The translations under genes were made by a program, and so were the position numbers. The notes beneath the pieces were generated by a model, which worked only from the letters and a program-made list of their open reading frames with translations, searched no databases and was not told where the DNA came from. A stretch of 64,000 nt of DNA from Glaciecola sp. 33A. GTDB lineage: Bacteria > Pseudomonadota > Gammaproteobacteria > Enterobacterales > Alteromonadaceae. This document shows, piece after piece, positions 45,489 through 55,444 of this stretch (the first letter of the stretch is position 1; each line of letters starts with the position of its first letter). The stretch is taken from assembly GCF_002836745.1 (NCBI RefSeq), contig NZ_PJAR01000027.1:38124-102123 (forward strand). Reading direction: 5' to 3'.

Positions 45489-45825
45489 CTAATTAAAAAT
45501 AGTAGTACGCTTGTTGGCACAGCGAACAAAATATTGAATTAGCGTTTTATCTGCCAGCTTAGGCTTCTGATTGTTTAATTTTATATTTTTTAAGTGAATA
45601 CCGTGTTGATGTTGTAGTATATTACAAGCTTGCTCTCTCGCTGACATTGCATCTAGTAAGATCGAATGCGTTCAGAATAACTTCGCTCTTAGTTTTTTGC
45701 CTGACGTATTTTAGGTCTTGCGACTGATAAACATCTGCATACTCATCTACTGTTTCTTCAACCCATTCAAGATGAAACCTGAATCTTTTGGCTTCTCAAT
45801 GAACACTCTCAAACCAATTAGACAT
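45489..45825 (-). pseudogene. decayed unknown gene beside tRNA-Arg
   Basis: On the minus strand an ATG at 45825 opens SNWFESVH, a stop at codon 10, then EAKRFRFHLEWVEETVDEY and YVRQKTKSEVILNAF. A frameshift near 45655 restores a second open stretch, LLDAMSAREQACNILQHQHG to RCANKRTTIFN and a stop at 45489. About 110 residues with natural composition. I do not recognise it. Its place next to a tRNA gene suggests a relic of an integrated element. Confidence 0.4.
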
Positions 45826-46244
45826 TCTTTTAATATTAACTCTCCGATTTGAGTGTATTAATGTGTGAAACTGAAACGTCTCGCAACACGCGGTTCATCC
45901 TACCTAGACTTTGTAAAAACTTCGTAAAGTTTGGAACTGAGAAAATCCAAAGCCCAATTACCATAATAATTCGATAAATCAATGTTTGGAACTCAGAGCT
46001 TATGGATAAGCGAATTAGCCGGAATGCAAGAAAGCGGACAGTAAGCGCTTTTTATTGGATTACTGCGCAGTGCCATTCGCCAAGGTTGCAAGAATAATCT
46101 GATGGCGGTCTCAAATAGGCAGAAAGCAGCCGCAACGATGCTCTATCAAAACTGTCTTTTAAAGCTACTAGCGTACTCTTGCATGCTCGGCAGTAGGTTG
46201 CTATTTTTGCCGCCTTATCGATGGTTTTAATTCGACAGAGGGCT
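45826..46244. other. intergenic, no gene seen
   Basis: About 420 bases with stops in all frames; no RNA gene or clear repeat seen. It separates two broken genes and is probably itself decayed sequence. Confidence 0.4.
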
Positions 46245-47347
46245 GTGTTTAAAGTGTTCAGTCGTCCTTATATTACAACAATTTTACTTATTGCTAGCGC
46301 CTTTTTCTCTGCAGCTAATGCCACTTCAAACCGTTCGAAAGAATGACTTCCCCAATTAACCATCATTGCTGAGGAGATTGCATCTAAATATCATGTAACG
46401 GGAGGATTTTCAGGAAGTTTGTTGCTAGCAAAAGACGGCCAAGTGTTTTTTGAAGCCTCATACGGTTATGAAGATAAAAATGAAAAAAGTATAACTTAAT
46501 CAATACAAAATTTGCATTGGGTTCAATAGTTAAAAATTATACTAAAGTGCTTATTCTTCAGAAGTTAGAGTTAGGAAAACTAAGCTTAGAAGATACAATT
46601 GACCAATATGAATTAGGTTTTCCGACAGAAATATCCTCAAAAGTAATTATAAAGGACTACTCAATTATCGTGCAGGATTCGCTGATATATTCACAGCAGA
46701 GTACAGAGAAAACCAACTAGCATTTGACACACTAGAAAAAAGTCACAAACCAATCCTTTGAAGACCTTTTGAACAAGGATATTTACGAACGCATAAATTT
46801 ACAAAATACATCATTTAAAGTCGATACCACAGCAAAACACCAATCAACTAGATATAGTTACTGATACGACGGCTCTTTAACTGATGTTGTTGTGAGTGCT
46901 GCTGTAGAAGTTAATTTGGTAGATGGAATTGAAGTAATCGTCTTGGCAAATGCCGATAAATTAATAGCAGAGTCTATATCTGGAAGAATTCAGCCGTTCA
47001 TTAAAGTGGGCACTTATGAAGAAACTCATCCTCTTGAGATTAACTATGCATATGGCATTTACAAAAAAGATGGCAAAGAGAGTTTTTACATAAACTTTCA
47101 AAAATATTACGCAGCTAAGGGGTACACGCAGTTTATCGGAGGAACTATCAATGAATTAGGAATGCAATTGCTGAAAGCAAGCTCATGGAAAGAATCGATT
47201 GATATTTTTAGCTATTTTTTTTCAATTTTTCCGAATGCTCCGCAAGTCCATGATAGCTTGGCATTTGCATATTTGAGTATGGATGAACCGAAGAAAGGCG
47301 ATTTTAACAGTGATTATGTCAGCAATAATTATGTTTATGGACAATAA
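46245..47347 (+). pseudogene. broken exported serine hydrolase (beta-lactamase class C family)
   Basis: A GTG-started frame gives a signal peptide (ITTILLIASAFFSAANA), a stop, then GGFSGSLLLAKDGQVFFEASYGYED, cut here: FSGSLLLAKDGQ and SYGYED are typical of class C-like hydrolases. After frame changes, GSIVKNYTKVLILQKLELGK fits the catalytic SxxK neighbourhood, although the Ser-x-x-Lys reads SIVK. The C-terminal 151 codons (46892-47347) include a TPR-like tail (WKESIDIFSYFFSIFPNAP). Several stops and frameshifts make it non-functional. Confidence 0.8.
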
Positions 47348-47623
47348 TAAGGGTTACTTCGATATAAGCGCTATCGAGAAAAGCCTGTGGTTTATGACGG
47401 TTGGCTCTAAGGCACTTTGCTGGCCTTGCCTGTGAATACCCTAGTTAGACTGCATGGACCATATTAAAGCACTTTCCTCATGACTTTTTAACCTGCTATG
47501 ATGATACGACTAGCCGGGTAATTAGGTTACTTGGCAACCAATGGAAGGGGTCACGCACCACTTTCCTTGGAGTCGGGAGCCGGCGCATTAGACTGGGTGT
47601 TTGAAGTGCTATCTAATCAGCTT

Positions 47624-48010
47624 TTACAAACTCTTTGATGAAGATAACACTCTCTCGACCTCGCTTTTCAACTCTTCTTTGTTAAATGGTTTGACGATAT
47701 AACCGATACCATTAGGTATGGGCAACTCGCCAGATACAGATACCGTTTTGTCTCCGTAGGCGGTTACATAAATGACAGGTATGTTGTCCCTTTCTTGGAT
47801 TATTAAGGTAGCTTGTAGACCATTCATTTCACCGTTCAACTTAATGTCCATTAAAATTAGGTCTGGCAAGTCCCTGTGAGATTGGATGATCGCCTCTTCA
47901 GCAGACATGGCAATACCTATTACCTCATAACCAAGCTCACGCATGATCTCTGATTCATCGAATGCAGTGATGGCTTGGTCTTCAACGATAAGTACACGTT
48001 TCTTGGTCAT
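47624..48010 (-). CDS. single-domain response regulator
   Basis: A 128-residue CheY-like receiver with no output domain. Acidic pocket Asp10/11 (VLIVEDQ), phospho-acceptor Asp55 (LILMDIKLNGEMNG), Thr in YVTAYGD and Lys in GYIVKPFNKEEL are all present. Its ATG overlaps the stop of the kinase gene by 4 bases (ATGA), so the kinase and this receiver form a two-component pair. The NGEMNGLQA insertion is typical of receivers that partner HisKA_2 kinases. The downstream target is unknown. Confidence 0.9.
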   Translation of the reverse strand: MTKKRVLIVEDQAITAFDESEIMRELGYEVIGIAMSAEEAIIQSHRDLPDLILMDIKLNGEMNGLQATLIIQERDNIPVIYVTAYGDKTVSVSGELPIPNGIGYIVKPFNKEELKSEVERVLSSSKSL

Positions 48011-49251
48011 AATTTTTTCCCCTCAAAAGTAATCCGCACAGAAGTGCCGCAGGAACCGTCTATAGTAATTTTGCCATTGAGTTGTGTCGTCAGTGCACCT
48101 ACCAATTTCATACCTAGAGTCGCACTTTCATGAATATTAAACCCTTCCAGAAGTCCAATACCATCATCAACAACTTTCAATTCCATCCTTCCTTCTTCAG
48201 CTCCTCGCATTATCACTTTAATGCTTCCAGAACGTTCGTCAGGGAAGGCGTGTTTTATACAGTTAGAGTACAATTCGCTGAAAATTTGTCCACAAACGAT
48301 TGCGGTATCTATGTCGATATTTATTTTGTCCACTTCGACGAGAGTCTCCACATGTTGACTATTAATCTGGCTGCTATCAACCGTGTCTGCTGCAATCGCG
48401 TTGATGTAGTCTCTGGCGTCAACAGCTGTGACATTATTGGATCGATGAAGACTCTCATGGATGCGAGCCATAACCTTTATGCGCCGTTGGCATTCTTCTA
48501 GCGCTTTTCTAGAGGCTGCGTCAGATTCAGCTCGTGCCTGAAGTGACAACATACTGGAAATTATTTGTAAGTTATTTTTAACTCGGTGATGCACTTCTTT
48601 AAGAAGCACCTCTTTTTCTTGCAGTGAAGCTTTAGCTTTTTCTCCGGCTCTCTCTAGGTCCACCGCACGCGCATCTTTTTCTTTATTAGCAATGACTAGC
48701 TCAGCAGCGCGTTGATCCTTCTCTTTATTGGCGATGTCCAATGCAGCCAATCGCGCATCTTTTTCTTGGTTTTCAGAAACTAGTTTTTCTTTAGCGATGA
48801 CTAGCTCAGCTGCCCGTGCATCTTTGTCTTTGTTGGCGATAACTAACTCAGCCGCTCGTTGATCTTTCTCTTTGTTGGCGATATCTAGCGCAGCTAAACG
48901 TGCATCTTTATCTTGATTTTCGGAGACCAATTGTTCTTTGGCTATGACTAGCTGAGCAGCCCATATACCTTTATCTATGTTGGCGACATCTAACTCTTCG
49001 ACCGTGGCCATGAGTTCCGCATAGTTGGATTTATCATTTTTGAGTTGGTCTCGATTAATTTTTCTCGTTCTATCCAGTGTAGTTTCTAAGACTATAATTT
49101 GAGCTTGTAACTCTTCTTCTTTATTTTTTGCAATATTGGCGACAGTTTCTGCTTGCAAAGCAACGCATTTATAAGCTTTATGAGCATCTTCAAGCTGGCT
49201 ACTCAGTTCGGTTATTCGAAGAAGCAATTCAACATTTTTAGTCTGAGTCAT
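48007..49251 (-). CDS. HisKA_2-type sensor histidine kinase with repeat coiled coil
   Basis: About 414 residues from the ATG at 49251; the frame also opens from a TTG at 49272. There is no membrane segment or PAS/GAF domain. Counting residues from the TTG start, the first ~220 residues are a continuous coiled coil. Residues 107-204 are built of a near-identical repeat (LVIANKEKDARAAE, period 14, within a larger 49-residue unit). A HisKA_2 dimerisation domain follows with the phospho-acceptor in EVHHRVKNNLQIISSMLSL, and a HATPase domain with ELYSNCIKHAFPD and VVDDGIGL. It should phosphorylate the adjacent receiver. The missing sensor suggests control through the coiled coil or by an unseen partner. 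Confidence 0.88.
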   Translation of the reverse strand: MTQTKNVELLLRITELSSQLEDAHKAYKCVALQAETVANIAKNKEEELQAQIIVLETTLDRTRKINRDQLKNDKSNYAELMATVEELDVANIDKGIWAAQLVIAKEQLVSENQDKDARLAALDIANKEKDQRAAELVIANKDKDARAAELVIAKEKLVSENQEKDARLAALDIANKEKDQRAAELVIANKEKDARAVDLERAGEKAKASLQEKEVLLKEVHHRVKNNLQIISSMLSLQARAESDAASRKALEECQRRIKVMARIHESLHRSNNVTAVDARDYINAIAADTVDSSQINSQHVETLVEVDKINIDIDTAIVCGQIFSELYSNCIKHAFPDERSGSIKVIMRGAEEGRMELKVVDDGIGLLEGFNIHESATLGMKLVGALTTQLNGKITIDGSCGTSVRITFEGKKL

Positions 49252-49795
49252 AAATTTTAACACCAAGTTCAAATGATATTATAAAATGCAGGAAGTGAGA
49301 TGTTGTCTATAAGTTATATACAATTTAATAGCGGACTGTCAAGGTAACAGGACGCTTGAATTGAATGGCACGTTAACTACCTATGCCCAATTTTAGACAT
49401 AGCTCGCCCTTCTCCATTCAACGGAGGATCTGTCTCGGATGAGTCTTTATTATTCGCTTTCGTTAAATAGCAACCAAGCTTAAACAGATTATGAACGACT
49501 CCATGACAAGAAACAAATCTATGATAAAGCCACATAGCACGACTGATAATTGCCTATGGATAGAAGTATCCAGCAGAAATAGTAGTATTTTTCATACCCT
49601 ATTATCGCTAAAGAGTTTAACCAAACCTGACGTTCGCTTCCACGGCAGCTACGAGGTTGCTGGAGAGAAATTAGGTCAAGAAGAGATGCAATCAATATAG
49701 TTTAAGAAAGACTCGTATTCGCTATTAAGATGCAGATAGCCTCTATTTTATATAATTAATTTGATAACTTTTGGTTAAGCAGGCGGGGACAGAAA
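49252..49795. other. intergenic, no convincing gene
   Basis: About 540 bases upstream of the kinase. A 69-codon frame at 49491-49700 has no ribosome site and no recognisable motif. The kinase promoter must lie here. Confidence 0.4.
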
Positions 49796-50260
49796 AGTTT
49801 TTCAACGGATAGACTATCTGTATGGCTTTATCATAGGTTTACACGCGGCTTTCGTGACATCGAAGAATTGCTGGCAGCAAGAGGCGTTGCCGTCAGTTAC
49901 GAAACTATCAGAAATTGGTGTGAAAAATTTGGTCAAATGTATTGTAGTCAAATCAGGATAGTCACCGATAAATTAGGCAGTTATTCAGCAGCAAAGAAAG
50001 AGCTAATATCTAGCGTGAAACACTCAACCGAGCCTTACGAAAACAACCGATGCGAATTATCCCATCAACCGAGTCAACAACAGGAAAGGCAGATGAGGAA
50101 ATTTAAATCACGACGCCAGGCTCAACGAGTTCTTTGCTGTCATGGAGTGGTTAATAATCTATTTCGGCTTGCTCGCCATTTAATGAGTGCTACAAATTAT
50201 CGGTTCTTTCGAGAACGAGCGTTTAACGAATGGTCGCAGGCTAGTTCCATTCAACATTAG
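49796..50260 (+). pseudogene. IS6-like (IS26 family) transposase remnant
   Basis: Reads STDRLSVWLYHRFTRGFRDI, then ELLAARGVAVSYETIRNWCEKFG, the canonical N-terminal half of IS6-family DDE transposases. It then jumps to the C-terminal part: NRCELSHQPSQQQERQMRKF and RRQAQRVLCCHGVVNNLFRL. About 100 central residues, including part of the DDE core, are missing, so it is inactive. Confidence 0.85.
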
Positions 50261-50400
50261 GCGTAGGCGGTTGAAAACTGGTTTTTACCGTCTAATACCA
50301 ATAAGTTGATAGTACCGAGCGCATTGCTGAGGCCATCGAATACACAGTACTTTTTGAATATGGCGGCCGCGTGTTCTGGGTTGGCCTGTTGCAATGAAAG

Positions 50401-51756
50401 TTATAAGACGCCGCACTCCTGCAAGGCATCCGCCACTTTGATGAAGCCACCGATGTTTGCCCCGCGCACATAGTCGGTTTTATCACCCGCCCCTTTACCT
50501 TCGCCGTGTTTGATGCACTTGTCGTGAATGTCTTTCATGATTCCCTGCAGACGCTTGTCGACTTCTTCGAGCGACCAGCTGATGCGTTGTGAGTTCTGGC
50601 TTTGTTCCAATCCAGATACGGCCACACCGCCTGCGTTGGACGCTTTGCCGGGAGCGTAGAGCACGTGCTTCCTTAGCAGGTGCTGCGCTTCGGATTCGCA
50701 GGGCATGTTCGCGCCTTCGGCCAGTGCGATCAGCCCGTTGTCGATCAATGATTTCGCTTCGTCGCCGTTCATCTCGTTCTGCGTGGCGCATGGAAATGCC
50801 AGGTCGGCTTTCACTCCCCATGGGCGTCCCTCTGTGAAAGTGCAACCGAATTTCTCCGCATACTCCTCGATGCGCCCACGCCGCACTTCTTTCAAATCTT
50901 TGAGGAAGGCGAGTTTCTCCTCGTCGATGCCGTCAGGATCGTGGATGAACCCAGAGCTGTCGCTAGCGGTCAGCGGCTTGGCTCCGAGCTGCACTAACTT
51001 TTCGATGCAGTAGAGAGCTACATTCCCGGAGCCAGAGACGACGGCTGTCTTGCCTTTAATGCCATCATCGACCGCGCACAGGATCTCGCGCATGAAGTAG
51101 ACGACGCCGTAGCCAGTCGCCTCTTTCCTGCCGACACTACCACCGAACGAGATTCCCTTGCCGGTCATTGCACCGGTGAAGGTGTGCGATAGGCGACGAT
51201 ATTGGCCGAACATGTAGCCGATCTCCCTCGCGCCGACTCCTATGTCTCCCGCGGGCACGTCCTTATCCGGGCCGATGTAGCGGTGCAGTTCGGTCATCAG
51301 TGACTGGCAGAAGCGCATCACCTCGCCATCGCTCTTGCCTTTCGGATTAAAGTTAGAGCCACCCTTGGCACCGCCCATAGGCAGGCCGGTAAGACTGTTC
51401 TTGAAGATCTGTTCGAAGCCGAGGAACTTCAGCACGCTCTCGGTGACGGTTGCGTCAAAACGCATGCCGCCCTTGTAAGGACCGATGGCGTTGCAGAACT
51501 GCACTCGCCAAGCACGGTTGGCACGGACGTTGCCTTCATCATCGACCCAGCTCACGCGGAATGAGATGATGCGGTCGGGTTCGGTTAGGCGCTCCAGCAG
51601 GCATTCACCTTGGTAGTCTTTGTGATTCGCGATGAATGGCAGCACGTCGGCGGCCACCTCTTGGACGGCTTCGTGAAATTCTTCCTGGCCTGGATTGCGC
51701 TTGCGCAAGCCAGCCATGAATTGGTCGATATCGGTGCATGTGTTCTTCATCGGCAT
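50401..51756 (-). CDS. gdhA: NADP-type glutamate dehydrogenase
   Basis: A complete 451-residue glutamate dehydrogenase. PYKGGMRFDATVTESVLKFL and LPMGGAKGGSNFNPKGKSD contain the substrate and catalytic lysines; VPAGDIGVGAREIGYMFGQY and the Rossmann segment VVSGSGNVALYCIEKL follow. The length and sequence fit the hexameric NADP-type (GdhA), which makes glutamate from 2-oxoglutarate and ammonia. The gene is visibly GC-richer (many GCG/CGC/GGC codons) than all neighbours, and long open frames appear on its opposite strand for that reason. With an IS6 remnant beside it, horizontal acquisition is likely. It is transcribed alone. Confidence 0.93.
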   Translation of the reverse strand: MPMKNTCTDIDQFMAGLRKRNPGQEEFHEAVQEVAADVLPFIANHKDYQGECLLERLTEPDRIISFRVSWVDDEGNVRANRAWRVQFCNAIGPYKGGMRFDATVTESVLKFLGFEQIFKNSLTGLPMGGAKGGSNFNPKGKSDGEVMRFCQSLMTELHRYIGPDKDVPAGDIGVGAREIGYMFGQYRRLSHTFTGAMTGKGISFGGSVGRKEATGYGVVYFMREILCAVDDGIKGKTAVVSGSGNVALYCIEKLVQLGAKPLTASDSSGFIHDPDGIDEEKLAFLKDLKEVRRGRIEEYAEKFGCTFTEGRPWGVKADLAFPCATQNEMNGDEAKSLIDNGLIALAEGANMPCESEAQHLLRKHVLYAPGKASNAGGVAVSGLEQSQNSQRISWSLEEVDKRLQGIMKDIHDKCIKHGEGKGAGDKTDYVRGANIGGFIKVADALQECGVL

Positions 51757-52114
51757 ACTCGATTGGTAATCGTTGATTACTTGGTTAGGAGTTTATGAAC
51801 AATAATACACCACCCTGATCTATGCAATAGGGGTTATACTTACTCGCCGGCCACCGACGCTGAGCACTCCCTGCTAGCCACGACATCCCTATGACGTGAT
51901 AATGTTTAGTGATTTGACTACCTTCCAGGTCGTTTAGTTTTGGACTGTTTTTTCCACGTTGCCCGCGCGTGAGGCCTATCGTAAAGAGCTTTCCTTTCTC
52001 TTATTTGACAAAGGCCTTGCTAGTTTGATAGCGTGAATGAGTCAAGGAGAGGCGCTTTTGCCGATTTTGGCAAGTTACACCTCTCCGGTTATTTTGAACC
52101 ATACAGGAGAAATA

Positions 52115-52690
52115 ATGACCATAAGTAATAAAAGCAATCAGCAAAAAGCAACGAAATTCACAGTGCCAGGCATGGACGAAACGTCTACTGATCGAGCAAT
52201 AGCTACGTTAGATAATCGCATGGTAGCGCTGGTCGATTTAGCCCTTACACTAAAGCACGTTCATTGGAATGTTGTTGGTCCCAATTTCATCGGTGTTCAT
52301 GAAATGCTAGACCCCCAAGTAGACGCAGTACGCGAGATGACAGACACCATCGCAGAGCGAATAGCTACGTTGGGCGGCTCACCGGTAGGAACCCCACAAT
52401 CTATTGCTGACCGTCGCACTTGGCATGACTATTCGCTAGGTAAAGCATTGGCCATCGAGCATTTGGGTGCCCTTGATTTGGTATATAACGGGGTAAACAG
52501 CGACCATCGCAAAGCAGTTGGTGAAATGTCAGAACTTGATCCGGTATCGGAAGATATGCTAATTGGTCAGTTGACTGATCTTGAGCAGTTCCAATGGTTT
52601 ATTCGTGCACATCTTGAATCTTCTGATGGTGATTTACTCACTGCCAACAGCCAAACCGAGTTAGATGCAGCGAAATCCGCACGTTCTTAA
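52115..52690 (+). CDS. dps: Dps family DNA-protecting ferritin-like protein
   Basis: About 191 residues from the ATG at 52115, which has a textbook CAGGAGA site 6 bases before it; the frame opens further upstream to 52037 but without a site. The Dps ferroxidase residues are in LKHVHWNVVGPNFIGVHEML (His, His) and VDAVREMTDTIAERIATLGG (Asp/Glu). The dodecamer family oxidises iron with peroxide and protects DNA. The long basic N-terminal tail (NKSNQQKATKF) may bind DNA. It stands alone upstream of the FixL-like kinase. Confidence 0.94.
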   Translation: MTISNKSNQQKATKFTVPGMDETSTDRAIATLDNRMVALVDLALTLKHVHWNVVGPNFIGVHEMLDPQVDAVREMTDTIAERIATLGGSPVGTPQSIADRRTWHDYSLGKALAIEHLGALDLVYNGVNSDHRKAVGEMSELDPVSEDMLIGQLTDLEQFQWFIRAHLESSDGDLLTANSQTELDAAKSARS

Positions 52691-53032
52691 ACTCCGTTGA
52701 GTGAATTACCTTTATCTACGATGGCGCATTCGGCGTCATCAACTTACTCTACGGTAATGCCAAGTTAACGAGTTGACTCAGAAACATGCGATAATCTGGG
52801 CATGAAAAATACTACTATTTATGCCGGACATCGCTATCCCCCCTCCTAATAATCAATCACTCTGCAGATAGTTGAGGCAGTCGCAAGACCCTAAGATGGA
52901 CAGTTAAGGCTAGACCTAATTATTTCATCAGTGATCCGGGAAGCCATCACCTAATATACCTCTATATAGTTGACATCAAAAAACAGGCAATCCATATTGG
53001 TTAATAAGGATTAGTTTAGGTGGAATATAATA
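52691..53032. other. intergenic, promoter region of the FixL-like gene
   Basis: 342 bases between dps and the kinase. Stops in all frames; one short GATG..CATC hairpin after dps without a T-run. No FNR/FixK-type palindrome (TTGAT-N4-ATCAA) was found. Confidence 0.4.
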
Positions 53033-55444
53033 TTGGAAAATGACAAAAGGCACATCTCTTTTTCACCGCAGAACGCTATCTTGTGGTATTCAGTTATAGC
53101 AGGTGTATTTTCAGCATGTTTCATTGCATTTGTTCTGTTGTATATCGAGAGACAAGAGCGAGCACACATTGACCGGGTAACACAAAGTACTGCAGATGGA
53201 ATTAAAACAGTACTTGAAGAAGATATTTACAGGCGGATGGAATCGCTTACCGAGTTTGCTAAATTGTCTGAAACTTCTAATATTATGTCAGATAATGAAT
53301 GGGATCTACTCAGCAAGGCTTTGTATTATTCTAAGCAGGGATACCATTCAATTGTTTGGGTGGATAGTTCATTTCACGTCCTCAGAAGAATGCCGATTGA
53401 AGGGAGTGAAACAGCGATAGATTTTGATTTGGCCTCACAGCCCATGGCGCTACTAGCCAAATTAAAATATCAACAACAAAACAGTAAAGTGATAGCGGTT
53501 CCACTGACTTCAATTAATGGGAACCGAGGATTAGGGATTTACGTTCCAGTCTTGAACAAAACACTAACCAGTAAAAAAGTAGAAGGTTTCATCGTCAATG
53601 TGCTTCTTTTTGATCCCTATATTAAATCTGTATTACCTACCTATTTACTAGCAGAGTATAAGCTCACTTTATTTATTGACGATCAAAAAGTCTATTCAGA
53701 CCAAACTAAACACCCACCGACTTCAGGGACATGGGACAGGCAAGCAGCTTTTGAAATACTGGGTCAGAGATGGCAAGTTAATCTTGTGCCCAACAATGAA
53801 TTTCGCCCCTTTATACTCTTCAGAATGTTCAGTCTTTTAATTGTGCTTGGCATTTTATTGAGCATTTTTATTACCCTAGCAGTTTATACATTAATGTCTG
53901 CACGCAATAAAACAAAACTAACTAAAGATGACCGCAAGAAAACAGAACAACTACTCAAAAATCTTCCGGGGATGGCTTATCAAGCTTCTAATAGAACTAA
54001 CAGGCCCATGATATTCGTTAGTGAGGGATGTACGCTTTTGACGGGGTATTCAAAAAAGCAATTCGAGAAACAAAACATATTATGGGGTAAATTGATTCAC
54101 CCCGACGACGATGAACGGGTATGCCGAACCATTAACCAAGCCCTAAAAACAAAGCACCTTTTTGAACTTGAATATCGCATCATAACTAAAAATAATGATG
54201 TGCGCTTAGTATTGGAAAGGGGAGAGCCAGTAAGTTCTATTATAAATGACGAGTTCATAATTGAAGGTTTCATTGCGGATATCACCTCTATTAAGCAGGC
54301 TGAAGTTGACCTGCTTCAAAGTTACGCATTTTCTCAAGCAATAGTTAACTCCGTGGTCGAGGCCGTTATTACTATTAACAATAAGGGACTGATCCTAAGC
54401 TTTAATGATGCGGCACAAAAGATGTTTGGCTATACCTTTAGTGAAGTAAAAGATAAAAATGTGAAAACTCTAATACCACGATCCTATAACGAGCATCACG
54501 ACCAGTATTTAGCCCAATATAAAAGAACCAACAAAACCCATATTATTGGAACCGGGCGAGAACTTGTGGCCAAGCGCAAAGATGGCACAACGTTCCCCAT
54601 TCACCTATCTGTCAGTGAAATTCCCAACCATGAGGAAAAAATGTATGTTGAGCTGATTCGAGATATTACCCAACAACGAGTATTAGAAGACGAAGCCAGT
54701 TCGCATATCGAACAAATGGCTCACGCAGACAGACTAAATGCGTTGGGTGAAATGGCCGCGGGTATTGCACATGAAATCAATCAGCCCTTAACTGCTATTT
54801 CACTGTTTTCTCAAACCGCTAAAAATTTCTGCGAAATAGGTAAATTTGAAAGACTCCCAGAGTTATTTGATAAGATTAGTCAACAATCTCTTCGTGCAGG
54901 CTCGGTGCTTGAACGTGTGCAGATGATGACAAGACAGGGAGACCGGTCTAAAGAAGTACTTGATAGCAATATGTTGATAGATGAAGTGAAAAAACTAGCA
55001 GAGTCAGAGGCTAGGTTGCGTGATATCAAAATACAACTGCTTCCTTGTCATCAGAAAAAGAATGTATTTGTTGATCGCGTACAAATACAACAAGTTATCC
55101 TCAATTTACTGCGTAATGGCATGGAGGCAATGCAGTCGATAGATTGCAAAAATGGCGCGATAATAAAACTTCAAATAAAACTTCAAATAAAAATTAAAGC
55201 TGATAATTATATTAAAATATTAGTAATAGATACGGGCTGTGGAATTCCTAATTCGATGATTAACGAATTGTTTACCCCATTCTCGACCACTAAAAAGAAT
55301 GGCACAGGTATTGGACTTTCAATTTCTAAAAGCATAGTAGAAGAGCATGGTGGCCATATTCACTTTTCTAAAAATAAACCGGCAGGCGCTATTTTTTACT
55401 TTACCTTGCCAATACATGAAGAAGGGATCCCCAATGACAAATAA
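53033..55444 (+). CDS. FixL-like PAS sensor histidine kinase, predicted haem-based oxygen sensor
   Basis: An 803-residue membrane kinase; TTG start with AGGTGG upstream. Membrane helices at residues 13-38 and about 260-287 enclose a periplasmic sensor of about 215 residues. PAS 1 spans about 305-420 and PAS 2 about 435-550. PAS 2 contains PRSYNEHHDQYLAQY and HIIGTGRELVAKRKDGTTFP, closely matching the FixL haem PAS. His489 and Arg509 have the same 20-residue spacing as the FixL haem ligand His200 and distal Arg220. HisKA phospho-acceptor His580 is in GIAHEINQPLTAIS; the ATPase has DTGCGIPNSM and GTGIGLSISKSIVEEHGG. The FixJ-like partner gene overlaps by 11 bases. Confidence 0.88.
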   Translation: MENDKRHISFSPQNAILWYSVIAGVFSACFIAFVLLYIERQERAHIDRVTQSTADGIKTVLEEDIYRRMESLTEFAKLSETSNIMSDNEWDLLSKALYYSKQGYHSIVWVDSSFHVLRRMPIEGSETAIDFDLASQPMALLAKLKYQQQNSKVIAVPLTSINGNRGLGIYVPVLNKTLTSKKVEGFIVNVLLFDPYIKSVLPTYLLAEYKLTLFIDDQKVYSDQTKHPPTSGTWDRQAAFEILGQRWQVNLVPNNEFRPFILFRMFSLLIVLGILLSIFITLAVYTLMSARNKTKLTKDDRKKTEQLLKNLPGMAYQASNRTNRPMIFVSEGCTLLTGYSKKQFEKQNILWGKLIHPDDDERVCRTINQALKTKHLFELEYRIITKNNDVRLVLERGEPVSSIINDEFIIEGFIADITSIKQAEVDLLQSYAFSQAIVNSVVEAVITINNKGLILSFNDAAQKMFGYTFSEVKDKNVKTLIPRSYNEHHDQYLAQYKRTNKTHIIGTGRELVAKRKDGTTFPIHLSVSEIPNHEEKMYVELIRDITQQRVLEDEASSHIEQMAHADRLNALGEMAAGIAHEINQPLTAISLFSQTAKNFCEIGKFERLPELFDKISQQSLRAGSVLERVQMMTRQGDRSKEVLDSNMLIDEVKKLAESEARLRDIKIQLLPCHQKKNVFVDRVQIQQVILNLLRNGMEAMQSIDCKNGAIIKLQIKLQIKIKADNYIKILVIDTGCGIPNSMINELFTPFSTTKKNGTGIGLSISKSIVEEHGGHIHFSKNKPAGAIFYFTLPIHEEGIPNDK

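Noticed and set aside
45338..45529. 63-codon frame opposite tRNA-Arg
   Set aside because: It is the reverse reading of the tRNA gene and its flank, a well-known spurious protein type.
49491..49700. 69-codon open frame upstream of the IS6 remnant
   Set aside because: No ribosome site, no domain and atypical composition; lies in decayed DNA.
50495..50845. Open frame inside gdhA in another frame, and two on the opposite strand
   Set aside because: By-products of high GC content in gdhA; the translations are Arg-rich and match nothing.
52037..52114. Upstream extension of Dps
   Set aside because: No ribosome site at the upstream ATG, while a strong CAGGAGA site sits before the internal ATG at 52115.
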